Shown here piece by piece: positions 25,859 through 33,055 of a DNA stretch of 64,000 nt. Under the pieces are notes generated by a model. The model was given only the letters and a program-made list of their open reading frames with translations. It did no database searches and was not told the origin of the DNA. Origin of the DNA: UBA1181 sp963648205 (GTDB taxonomy: Bacteria > Bacteroidota > Bacteroidia > Bacteroidales > Paludibacteraceae). The position numbers and the translations under genes were made by a program. The stretch's first letter is position 1, and each line of letters starts with the position of its first letter. The stretch lies in assembly GCA_963648205.1 (NCBI GenBank), contig CAVJCT010000044.1:1-64000 (forward strand), in the 5' to 3' direction.

Positions 25859-26188
25859 TTATACCCTAAGAAACTTCCGCCAAGCAAACACCCTCCGCTT
25901 CTTCAAATAGTCTAAGTCTCGCTGGAAAGTGTAGGCTTCGCGTTCGAAGGAGATGGAGCGGTAGGCTTTCAGAGAGTTTCGATAGTAGACTAATTTGATG
26001 AACCACTCTATCAGATAGAACAAATAGAAGAACACAAAAAGCATTTCTATCATCTGGCGCGTATGGATTCGCTCGTGGTTTATTTCTACCTGACCTAAAC
26101 GATATTCCTTGCGTGCGAAGATGATTCCAAAAAGATTGATGGCGGCAAACCCTTTAATTGGCAATATCTTATTGTAAATCGGCTTCAT
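25859..26188 (-). CDS. Tiny membrane protein with HExxH motif (possible mini-metallopeptidase)
   Basis: A 109-aa protein with two hydrophobic stretches (about residues 12-25, AAINLFGIIFA, and 47-66, MLFVFFYLFYLIEWFIKLVY). Between them lies HERIHTRQ, a match to the zinc-protease signature HExxH at about residues 39-43, and after the second helix comes SFEREAYTFQRDLDYLKKR, where a downstream Glu in ExxA could be the third zinc ligand as in gluzincin peptidases. If folded this way it would be one of the smallest such enzymes. Genes like it occur in Bacteroidota as conserved hypotheticals, as far as I recall. The motif is seen; catalytic activity is inference. It lies alone, 120 bp upstream of and divergent from mnmG. 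Confidence 0.65.
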   Translation of the reverse strand: MKPIYNKILPIKGFAAINLFGIIFARKEYRLGQVEINHERIHTRQMIEMLFVFFYLFYLIEWFIKLVYYRNSLKAYRSISFEREAYTFQRDLDYLKKRRVFAWRKFLRV

Positions 26189-26216
26189 ATTGCGAAATTA
26201 CATCAAAGAAAAATTT

Positions 26217-26224
26217 TACCTTTG
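26217..26224 (+). promoter_or_regulatory. Predicted -7 promoter element of the mnmG operon
   Basis: TACCTTTG is an exact TAnnTTTG match. It sits directly in front of the 11-bp repeats at 26230-26295, so the repeats would lie within the mnmG leader. Confidence 0.5.
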
Positions 26225-26229
26225 CAGTC

Positions 26230-26295
26230 TGTGGAAAATTTGTTAATAAGTTGTTGGTAAACGTTTGATAACTTGTTAGAAAATTTTCGGTAATA
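26230..26295. repeat. Six 11-bp imperfect repeats resembling DnaA boxes
   Basis: Consecutive 11-bp blocks from 26230 read TGTGGAAAATT, TGTTAATAAGT, TGTTGGTAAAC, GTTTGATAACT, TGTTAGAAAAT and TTTCGGTAATA. The first nine bases of block one differ from the DnaA box TGTGGATAA at one position, and those of blocks two and three at two. The fixed 11-bp spacing places every unit on one face of the helix. Function inferred only. Confidence 0.6.
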
Positions 26296-26308
26296 ACTGA
26301 GAAGAGAT

Positions 26309-28195
26309 ATGAAATTCGACTACGACGTGATTGTGATTGGAGCGGGACACGCTGGTTGCGAGGCAGCAGCAGCAGCGGCTCGTATGGGTTCGCAGACGCT
26401 CTTGATCACTATGGACATGCACAAAATTGCGCAGATGAGTTGCAACCCCGCAGTTGGCGGTATTGCAAAAGGACAGATTGTTAGAGAGATTGACGCTTTG
26501 GGCGGTATGAGCGGTATCGTTACCGACTTGACTGCCATTCAATACAAAATGCTCAACCGCTCGAAAGGTCCCGCAATGTGGAGTCCTCGTTCGCAAGCCG
26601 ACAGACAGAAATACAGCGAAAAATGGCGTTCCATCCTCGAGAATATGGAGAACCTCAGCATGTGGCAAGACTCTGCCGTACAGTTCGTAATCTCCGATGA
26701 AAACGGCAAAAAATCTGTTACTGGTGTGAAAACTGCCATGGGTGCAACCTTCACAGCAAAGTCTGTCGTCATCACAGCAGGAACTTTCCTCTCTGGTTTG
26801 ATTCACTGTGGAAGAACACAAATCCACGCTGGTCGTATTTCAGAACCTGCCTCCTACGGTTTGACCGAGCAACTGCGAGACCTTGGCATAACCACTGGCA
26901 GAATGAAGACTGGAACTCCTGTCAGAATCGACGGACGAACCATCGATTTCTCCGTTATGACTGAACAGGTTGGCGAAGACGATTTTCACAAATTCTCATT
27001 CTTGGATTTTAAACCTCGTCCGCTTCAACAAAAGAGTTGCTTCATCACCTACACGAACGAGCAAACTCATGAAATTTTGCGTGCAGGATTGCCAGATTCT
27101 CCCCTTTTCAACGGACAAATCACCAGTATCGGTCCACGCTACTGTCCGAGCATCGAGACAAAAATCGTAACCTTTGCAGGCAAAGAGAGACATCAACTTT
27201 TCTTGGAACCTGAGGGTGAAACTACACAAGAGTACTATCTCAACGGTTTTTCTTCATCCCTTCCGTTGGCTGTTCAAGTCAATGCTTTGAAAACCATCAA
27301 AGGATTGGAAAACGCTAACATCTATCGTCCTGGCTACGCTATCGAGTACGATTATTTTGACCCAACACAGTTAAAACACTCGTTGGAATCGAAGATTATT
27401 AACAACCTTTTCTTTGCAGGTCAAGTCAACGGAACGACCGGTTACGAAGAGGCAGCAGGTCAAGGACTCATCGCCGGTATCAACGCACACATCAACTGCA
27501 ACGGAGGTGAACCATTCACCTTAGGAAGAGACGAAGCCTACATTGGTGTATTAATTGACGATTTAGTAACAAAAGGTGTTGATGAACCATATAGAATGTT
27601 CACATCTCGTGCAGAATATAGAATTTTGTTAAGGCAAGACGATGCCGACGCTCGTCTGACTCCAAAAGGCTACGAAATCGGTTTGGCAACCAAAGAACGC
27701 TACGATCTATACAAGTCGAAAGAGGCTGAAATCAACCGCTTGACGGAGTTTGTAGAAAACTACCCTATCAAGATTTCACACATCAATCAATTTTTGGTGG
27801 AGCAAGGCACGAGCGAGTTGAAAAACGGTTGCAAATTGGTAGATCTCATTACTCGTCCGCAACTCAACATTCAACTTCTTTCTGAAGGAATTGATGCGTT
27901 GAAAACGGCAATTAATGAGATTCCGAACCGCAAAGAAGAGATTGTCGAAGCCACTGAAATCAAGATTAAATACAAAGGCTACATCGAGCGTGAAACGATG
28001 ATTGCCAATAAACTTCATCGATTGGAGAATATCAAGATCAAGGGTAAATTCGACTACTCAACGATTCACTCTCTTTCGACCGAGGCAAGACAAAAACTCA
28101 CGAAGATTGATCCTGAGACGATTGGTCAAGCCAGCCGTATCTCTGGAATTTCGCCAAGCGACATCAACATATTGCTCATACTTTTAGGAAGGTAA
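26309..28195 (+). CDS. mnmG: tRNA uridine 5-carboxymethylaminomethyl modification enzyme MnmG
   Basis: With MnmE this FAD/NADH enzyme modifies uridine 34 of certain tRNAs. It is 628 aa, full length. The N-terminal FAD fold is VIVIGAGHAGCEAAAAAARM (about residues 8-27), and the family signatures GPAMWSPRSQADRQKY, GRMKTGTPVRIDGRT and GPRYCPSIETKIVTFAGK ... LFLEPEGE are present. C-terminal signatures include AGQVNGTTGYEEAAGQGLIAG. The C-terminal helical domain that binds MnmE is intact (IDPETIGQASRISGISPSDI). It opens a co-directional cluster with uvrC (7-bp gap), dtd, a U32 peptidase gene and dusB. In many bacteria mnmG lies next to the replication origin (established knowledge). Confidence 0.97.
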   Translation: MKFDYDVIVIGAGHAGCEAAAAAARMGSQTLLITMDMHKIAQMSCNPAVGGIAKGQIVREIDALGGMSGIVTDLTAIQYKMLNRSKGPAMWSPRSQADRQKYSEKWRSILENMENLSMWQDSAVQFVISDENGKKSVTGVKTAMGATFTAKSVVITAGTFLSGLIHCGRTQIHAGRISEPASYGLTEQLRDLGITTGRMKTGTPVRIDGRTIDFSVMTEQVGEDDFHKFSFLDFKPRPLQQKSCFITYTNEQTHEILRAGLPDSPLFNGQITSIGPRYCPSIETKIVTFAGKERHQLFLEPEGETTQEYYLNGFSSSLPLAVQVNALKTIKGLENANIYRPGYAIEYDYFDPTQLKHSLESKIINNLFFAGQVNGTTGYEEAAGQGLIAGINAHINCNGGEPFTLGRDEAYIGVLIDDLVTKGVDEPYRMFTSRAEYRILLRQDDADARLTPKGYEIGLATKERYDLYKSKEAEINRLTEFVENYPIKISHINQFLVEQGTSELKNGCKLVDLITRPQLNIQLLSEGIDALKTAINEIPNRKEEIVEATEIKIKYKGYIERETMIANKLHRLENIKIKGKFDYSTIHSLSTEARQKLTKIDPETIGQASRISGISPSDINILLILLGR

Positions 28196-28202
28196 TTTTG
28201 CC

Positions 28203-30068
28203 ATGGAAAAGGAGGTTTCTCATCTTAAACAGATTGTATTGTCGCTGCCAGACAAACCTGGCGTGTATCAATATCTGAATGACAAAGGTGAGATAATCTA
28301 CGTTGGAAAGGCAAAAAAATTAAAACGCAGAGTCTCCTCCTACTTCAACAAAGAGCAGCAAAGCATCAAGACACGCGTCTTGGTGAAGCAGATAGCAGAC
28401 ATCAAATACATCGTTGTAGCGAGCGAGCAAGATGCACTTTTATTGGAAAATAGTCTGATAAAAAAGCATCAACCTCGCTATAATATTTTGTTGAAAGACG
28501 ACAAAACCTACCCTTCCATCTGCATCAAAAATGAGTATTTTCCACGAGTTTTCAAGACCAGAAACATCGTAAAAGATGGTTCAAAATACTTTGGACCTTA
28601 CACTTATCTGCCCGCTCTCCACACCATTTTGGAGTTGATTGAGCAACTCTACCCACTTCGCAACTGCAAATTGAATCTCACACCCGAGGTCATCAACCAA
28701 GGAAAGTACAAAGTGTGCTTGCAGTATCACATCAAAAAGTGCAAAGGTTGTTGCGAAGGACTGCAATCGTTGGAAGAATACAACAAAAATATCAGTGAGA
28801 TAAAGCAGATTTTAAAGGGTGAAATCGGAGAAATTGAGAAAAACTTAGAGCAAGAAATGCTTCGATTGGCAGACGAGATGAAGTTTGAAGAGGCTCAAGT
28901 TTTGAAAAACAAATTGGACATTTTAGCCCAATATCACTCTCGCTCTACCATCGTCAATCCGATGCTCACCAACATCGACACTTTCGCCATCGAAATTGAC
29001 GAAAATGACGCTTTCATCAACTTTTTGAAGGTTACCAACGGCACTATCACGCAAGCCTACACGTTGGAATACAAGATACGAACGGACGAGGAAAAGGAGG
29101 AAATTTTAGCCTCTGCCATCACGGAGTTGCGCAGTCGTTTTCACAGTTTATCTCGTGAGATATTAGTTCCATTCGAGATTGGTTACGAGTTGGACGGCGT
29201 TACCATCACCGTTCCTCAGCGAGGCGATAAGAAAAAACTGTTAGACCTTTCCATTCAGAATGTGAAGCAATACAGGTTTGACCGCATGAAGCAGATGGAG
29301 AAATTCAACCCTGAACAACGTGCGACGAAACTTTTGAAGACGATTCAAAATCTTTTAAAACTACCCCAATTGCCCGTTCAAATCGAATGTTTTGATAACT
29401 CCAACATACAAGGAAGCGATGCAGTGGCAGCGTGTGTGGTTTACAAAATGGCGAAACCATCGAAGAATGATTATCGAAAATACAACATCAAAACGGTGGT
29501 TGGACCCGACGATTACGCTTCTATGAAAGAGGTGGTTCGTCGCCGTTACACCCGACTGATTGAAGAGCAATCTTCCCTACCACAGTTGGTGATTGCCGAT
29601 GGTGGAATCGGACAGATGGAAGTGATTCGGGAGGTGATACAAGATGAGTTGCACCTCGACATTGCCATTGCAGGATTAGCAAAGAACGAGAAACACCGCA
29701 CGAAAGAGTTGCTTTTTGGCTTTCCACCGCAAGTTGTAGGCTTGGATCCAACCGATGAAATTTTCCGTTTTTTCGGGTCTATTCAAGACGAAGTACACCG
29801 TTTCGCCATCAAATTTCACCGAGAGAAGCGAAGCAAAAACCAGATAAAAACAGAGTTAGACATCAAAGGCATTGGCTTGAAAACGCAGGAGAAACTTTTG
29901 AAAGAGTTTAAGAGTGTGAAGCGAGTGAAAGAAGCCAGTCTGACAGACTTAGAAAATTGTGTTGGAAAAGACAAAGCCAACACTGTTTACCAGCATTTTC
30001 ACGAGACTGAAAATAGTGCAGAAAAGATTGAAAATGCCGATGAAACCGCAAAATCAGATAAGGAATAA
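28203..30068 (+). CDS. uvrC: UvrABC excision nuclease subunit C
   Basis: Makes both incisions around damaged DNA in nucleotide excision repair; 621 aa. An N-terminal GIY-YIG nuclease (KPGVYQYLNDKGEIIYVGKA, about residues 16-35, for the 3' cut) is followed by the Cys-containing region CKLNL ... CLQYHIKKCKGCCEG, the UVR motif that contacts UvrB (about residues 205-240, KFEEAQVLKNKLDILA), and the RNase H-like endonuclease (IECFDNSNIQGSDAVAACVV, about residue 395, for the 5' cut). The tandem helix-hairpin-helix DNA-binding end is recognised by IKGIGLKTQEKLLKEF. The C-terminus beyond it is a short acidic tail rich in Glu and Asp. It is 7 bp after mnmG and 3 bp before dtd. Confidence 0.97.
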   Translation: MEKEVSHLKQIVLSLPDKPGVYQYLNDKGEIIYVGKAKKLKRRVSSYFNKEQQSIKTRVLVKQIADIKYIVVASEQDALLLENSLIKKHQPRYNILLKDDKTYPSICIKNEYFPRVFKTRNIVKDGSKYFGPYTYLPALHTILELIEQLYPLRNCKLNLTPEVINQGKYKVCLQYHIKKCKGCCEGLQSLEEYNKNISEIKQILKGEIGEIEKNLEQEMLRLADEMKFEEAQVLKNKLDILAQYHSRSTIVNPMLTNIDTFAIEIDENDAFINFLKVTNGTITQAYTLEYKIRTDEEKEEILASAITELRSRFHSLSREILVPFEIGYELDGVTITVPQRGDKKKLLDLSIQNVKQYRFDRMKQMEKFNPEQRATKLLKTIQNLLKLPQLPVQIECFDNSNIQGSDAVAACVVYKMAKPSKNDYRKYNIKTVVGPDDYASMKEVVRRRYTRLIEEQSSLPQLVIADGGIGQMEVIREVIQDELHLDIAIAGLAKNEKHRTKELLFGFPPQVVGLDPTDEIFRFFGSIQDEVHRFAIKFHREKRSKNQIKTELDIKGIGLKTQEKLLKEFKSVKRVKEASLTDLENCVGKDKANTVYQHFHETENSAEKIENADETAKSDKE

Positions 30069-30071
30069 GAT

Positions 30072-30524
30072 ATGAGAATGTTGATTCAAAAAGTGACGGA
30101 GGCATCTGTTACGATAGAGGGAAAATTGAAGTCGGCTATAGGCAAAGGACTATTAGTGTTGGTAGGTGTTGAAGATAGAGACACGGAAGCGGACATTGAT
30201 TGGTTGGCAGGCAAGTTGGTCAACATTCGCATATTTGACGATGAAAACGGTGTGATGAACAAATCGGTGATGGATGAAAATGGTGAGATTCTTGTTGTCA
30301 GCCAATTCACATTGCAGGCTCAAACGAAGAAAGGCAACCGTCCTTCTTACATCAAAGCCTCAAAACCAGAGTTTGCCAAACCGATGTACGAAAAGTTCTG
30401 CGCCAAAGTTAGCGAACTTTTGGGCAAAGAGGTGAAGACTGGACAGTTTCAAGCCTATATGGAGGTGAAGTTGGTTAACGACGGACCGACCACAATATGG
30501 ATAGATTCACAGAATAGAGAATAA
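30072..30524 (+). CDS. dtd: D-aminoacyl-tRNA deacylase
   Basis: Removes D-amino acids and glycine wrongly attached to tRNA; 150 aa, exactly the family's usual length. Seen are the N-terminal MRMLIQKVTEASVTIEGK, the catalytic-loop motif SQFTLQAQTKKGNRPSYIKA and the C-terminal NDGPTTIWIDS, which contributes the cis-proline selectivity motif GP. It acts as a cytoplasmic dimer. The start is 3 bp after the uvrC stop, so it is translationally close-coupled. In several Bacteroidales, as far as I recall, dtd is followed by mazG and deoC; here those two genes are 7 kb away on the other strand. Confidence 0.96.
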   Translation: MRMLIQKVTEASVTIEGKLKSAIGKGLLVLVGVEDRDTEADIDWLAGKLVNIRIFDDENGVMNKSVMDENGEILVVSQFTLQAQTKKGNRPSYIKASKPEFAKPMYEKFCAKVSELLGKEVKTGQFQAYMEVKLVNDGPTTIWIDSQNRE

Positions 30525-30564
30525 CGAATAAAAGACAAAATTCAGTATAAGAATTATCAAAGAT

Positions 30565-31833
30565 ATGAATTATCAGAGAGAAGATTTTGAGATAATGGCA
30601 CCTGTCGGCTCGTACGAGAGTTTGATGGCAGCCATCCAAGCAGGGGCGAACTCCGTCTATTTTGGAATAGACAAGTTGAATATGCGTTCGCGTTCTGCGA
30701 GCAATTTCAGCACAGACGATTTGCGAGAGATTGTCAAAATTTGCAAAGATCATAACATTAAAAGTTATTTGACGGTGAATGTAGTAACCTACAATGACGA
30801 TTTAGACTTGATGCACGAGATTGTTGACACGGCGAAAGAGGTTGGTGTGAGTGCCATTATCGCCGCTGATATGGCAGTTGTTTTGTATGCCTACAATCAA
30901 GGTGTTGAAGTTCATCTTTCCACGCAGTTGAACATTGCGAACATTGAAGCACTGAAATTCTACGCACAGTATGCTGATGTAGCCGTTTTGGCTCGTGAGT
31001 GCAATATGGATCAAGTGGCACAGATTTGGAAAGGCATTCAAGAACAGAATATTCGTGGACCAAAGGGTGATTTGGTGAAGATAGAGATGTTCTGTCACGG
31101 AGCATTATGTATGGCAGTTTCTGGTAAGTGCTATTTAAGTCTGCACGAGTTGAATGCCTCTGCCAATCGTGGAGCGTGCTATCAAGTTTGTCGCCACGGC
31201 TATAGATTGATTGATGACGAGCGAGACATTGAAATCAAGGTAGACAATCAATATTTGCTTTCGCCAAAAGACTTGAAGACGATTCATTTTATGAACAAGA
31301 TGATGGATGCCGGCGTACGAGTCTTCAAGATTGAGGGACGAGCAAGAGGTCCAGAATATGTAAAAACGGTTGTGAGTTGTTATAACGAGGCGATACTTTC
31401 TTACATTGATGGTACATTCACAGAGGAGAAGATACAGCAATGGGATGAGCGATTGAAGACTGTTTTCAATCGTGGTTTTTGGAATGGCTATTATTTAGGT
31501 CAGCGTTTAGGCGAATGGAGTGCAACCTACGGATCAGAAGCCACGAAGCGCAAAGTCTACGTTGGTAAAGGAATGAAGTATTATTCTAAATTAGGTGTTG
31601 CAGAGTTCTTAGTAGAAACCAAATACGGAGTGAATGTTGGAGATGATTTGATAATCACCGGTCCGACTACAGGTGTAATAGAGTTAAAAGCAGACGAAAT
31701 TCAAGTAGACTGCAAGCCAGCGCAATCTTGTGAACGAGGCAATTTATTCTCTATAAAAGTATCAGAAAAAGTTCGTCCATCCGACAAACTTTACAAAATA
31801 GTGGACGCATCAGAAGTTCCGAACAATCAATAA
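30565..31833 (+). CDS. U32 family peptidase / tRNA-hydroxylation-type protein
   Basis: A 422-aa member of the U32 family (relatives YegQ/TrhP, RlhA, YhbU), which are now mostly linked to prephenate-dependent hydroxylation of RNA rather than to collagen cleavage. N-terminal signature EIMAPVGSYESLMAAIQAGA with VYFGIDKLNMRSR, then TQLNIANIEA, and the Fe-S/cysteine segment FCHGALCMAVSGKCYLS ... RGACYQVCRHGYRL (about residues 178-215). A YegQ/TrhP-type role in tRNA wobble uridine modification is likely, and its neighbours mnmG and dusB are also tRNA modification genes. I do not assign a symbol because the subfamilies are close. The start is the ATG at 30565, 40 bp after dtd. Confidence 0.9.
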   Translation: MNYQREDFEIMAPVGSYESLMAAIQAGANSVYFGIDKLNMRSRSASNFSTDDLREIVKICKDHNIKSYLTVNVVTYNDDLDLMHEIVDTAKEVGVSAIIAADMAVVLYAYNQGVEVHLSTQLNIANIEALKFYAQYADVAVLARECNMDQVAQIWKGIQEQNIRGPKGDLVKIEMFCHGALCMAVSGKCYLSLHELNASANRGACYQVCRHGYRLIDDERDIEIKVDNQYLLSPKDLKTIHFMNKMMDAGVRVFKIEGRARGPEYVKTVVSCYNEAILSYIDGTFTEEKIQQWDERLKTVFNRGFWNGYYLGQRLGEWSATYGSEATKRKVYVGKGMKYYSKLGVAEFLVETKYGVNVGDDLIITGPTTGVIELKADEIQVDCKPAQSCERGNLFSIKVSEKVRPSDKLYKIVDASEVPNNQ

Positions 31834-31839
31834 CAGCAG

Positions 31840-31855
31840 TGTTCCACGTGGAACA
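31840..31855. promoter_or_regulatory. parS-type site 1
   Basis: The perfect 16-bp palindrome TGTTCCACGTGGAACA matches the ParB-binding parS consensus, in the CCACGTGG variant known from several phyla. It lies between the U32 gene and dusB. Confidence 0.85.
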
Positions 31856-31898
31856 TTTTACGGTTTCATCGGAGATTTCTGATAAAATAAAATTATAG

Positions 31899-31914
31899 TG
31901 TTCCACGTGGAACA
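31899..31914. promoter_or_regulatory. parS-type site 2
   Basis: A second identical TGTTCCACGTGGAACA, 59 bp after the first, in the same intergenic gap upstream of dusB. Confidence 0.85.
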
Positions 31915-31953
31915 CTCCCCCATTTTCAAAACTCACTCCATTAAAATTAAAAT

Positions 31954-32940
31954 ATGAAAATAAGAGATATAGAATTTGGAGAATATCCGCTGTTTCTTGC
32001 ACCTATGGAAGATGTAACTGATATGTCTTTCAGAACACTTTGCAAGAGTTTTGGCGCAGATATGGTCTACTCTGAGTTTATTTCAGCCGATGCATTAATC
32101 AGAGATGTCGAAAGTACGAAACGCAAACTCACCATTAATGATATTGAGCGACCAGTGGCCATTCAACTCTACGGTAGAGATGTTGAACCCATCAGAGATG
32201 CTGCTATCATCGCCGAAGAAGCAAACCCTGATATAATAGATTTGAACTTTGGTTGTCCAGTGAAAAAAGTGGCAGGCAAAGGAGGCGGTGCAGGATTATT
32301 GAAAGATATACCCAAAATGCTTGAAATCATCAAAGCGGTGGTCAATGCCGTAAAGAAGCCAGTAACCGTAAAAACTCGTTTAGGTTGGGACAATGAAAGC
32401 AAAATCATCACCACCTTGGCAGAGCAAATACAAGATTGCGGTGCAGAGGCATTAGCCATTCATGGACGAACAAGAGCGCAGATGTACACTGGTGAGGCAG
32501 ACTGGACATTGATTGGAGAAGTCAAAAAGAATCCAAGAATCAAAATACCGATTATCGGAAACGGAGACGTTACAACACCCGAACGTGCAAAACAATGTTT
32601 TGATGAATACGGAGTTGATGCAGTAATGATAGGCAGAGGAAGTTTTGGTCGCCCATGGATATTTGAAGATATTAAGCACTATCTTAAAACCGGTGAAAAA
32701 TTAGAGCAGAGAGAGATTGGCTATTACATAGACATTCTCAAGAAATATGTTGAGCAGAACATTGCCAGTATTGATGAGCAACGAGGCATACTTCACTCAC
32801 GCAGACATTTAGCAGCCTCCCCTATTTTCAAAAACATTGACAATTTCAGACAAACAAAAATTGCAATGCTTCGTGCCAACACTAAAGAGGAATTGTTTGC
32901 TATTTTGGATGAGGTTGCAGATAGGCTAAGTTCAAAGTAA
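31954..32940 (+). CDS. dusB: tRNA-dihydrouridine synthase B
   Basis: FMN enzyme that reduces uridines in the tRNA D-loop to dihydrouridine; 328 aa. The signature APMEDVTDMSFRTLCKSFGA opens the TIM barrel; LNFGCPVKKVAGKGGGAGLL carries the catalytic cysteine (about residue 96), then VKTRLGWD and AIHGRTRAQMY, and the phosphate-binding GNGDV with DAVMIGRGSFGRPWIF. These follow the DusB/NifR3 subgroup. It starts 40 bp after the second parS-like site and has a third site just past its stop. It is co-directional with the mnmG cluster and faces polA tail to tail. Confidence 0.93.
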   Translation: MKIRDIEFGEYPLFLAPMEDVTDMSFRTLCKSFGADMVYSEFISADALIRDVESTKRKLTINDIERPVAIQLYGRDVEPIRDAAIIAEEANPDIIDLNFGCPVKKVAGKGGGAGLLKDIPKMLEIIKAVVNAVKKPVTVKTRLGWDNESKIITTLAEQIQDCGAEALAIHGRTRAQMYTGEADWTLIGEVKKNPRIKIPIIGNGDVTTPERAKQCFDEYGVDAVMIGRGSFGRPWIFEDIKHYLKTGEKLEQREIGYYIDILKKYVEQNIASIDEQRGILHSRRHLAASPIFKNIDNFRQTKIAMLRANTKEELFAILDEVADRLSSK

Positions 32941-32964
32941 AATATTTGACACTTAAATTTGCTA

Positions 32965-32980
32965 TGTTCCACGTGGAACA
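32965..32980. promoter_or_regulatory. parS-type site 3
   Basis: A third identical TGTTCCACGTGGAACA lies 24 bp after the dusB stop codon. All three copies fall within 1,141 bp and none is inside a gene. Confidence 0.85.
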
Positions 32981-33000
32981 ATAAGACAAAGTATAATGAC

Positions 33001-33034
33001 AAAAAAAAACGCTCGCAAAAATAATTGCGAGCGT
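33001..33034 (-). terminator. Terminator of polA
   Basis: ACGCTCGCAA (33009-33018) pairs with TTGCGAGCGT (33025-33034). On the minus strand the stem is followed by a long T-run (complement of 33001-33009), just after the polA stop at 33056. It may also stop dusB readthrough on the other strand. Confidence 0.85.
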
Positions 33035-33055
33035 CTTACTTTTATGTTAACAGAT

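Noticed and set aside
31840..32980. Terminator function for the TGTTCCACGTGGAACA palindromes
   Set aside because: No loop can form in a 16-bp perfect palindrome without spacer, no T-run follows, and the sequence matches parS.
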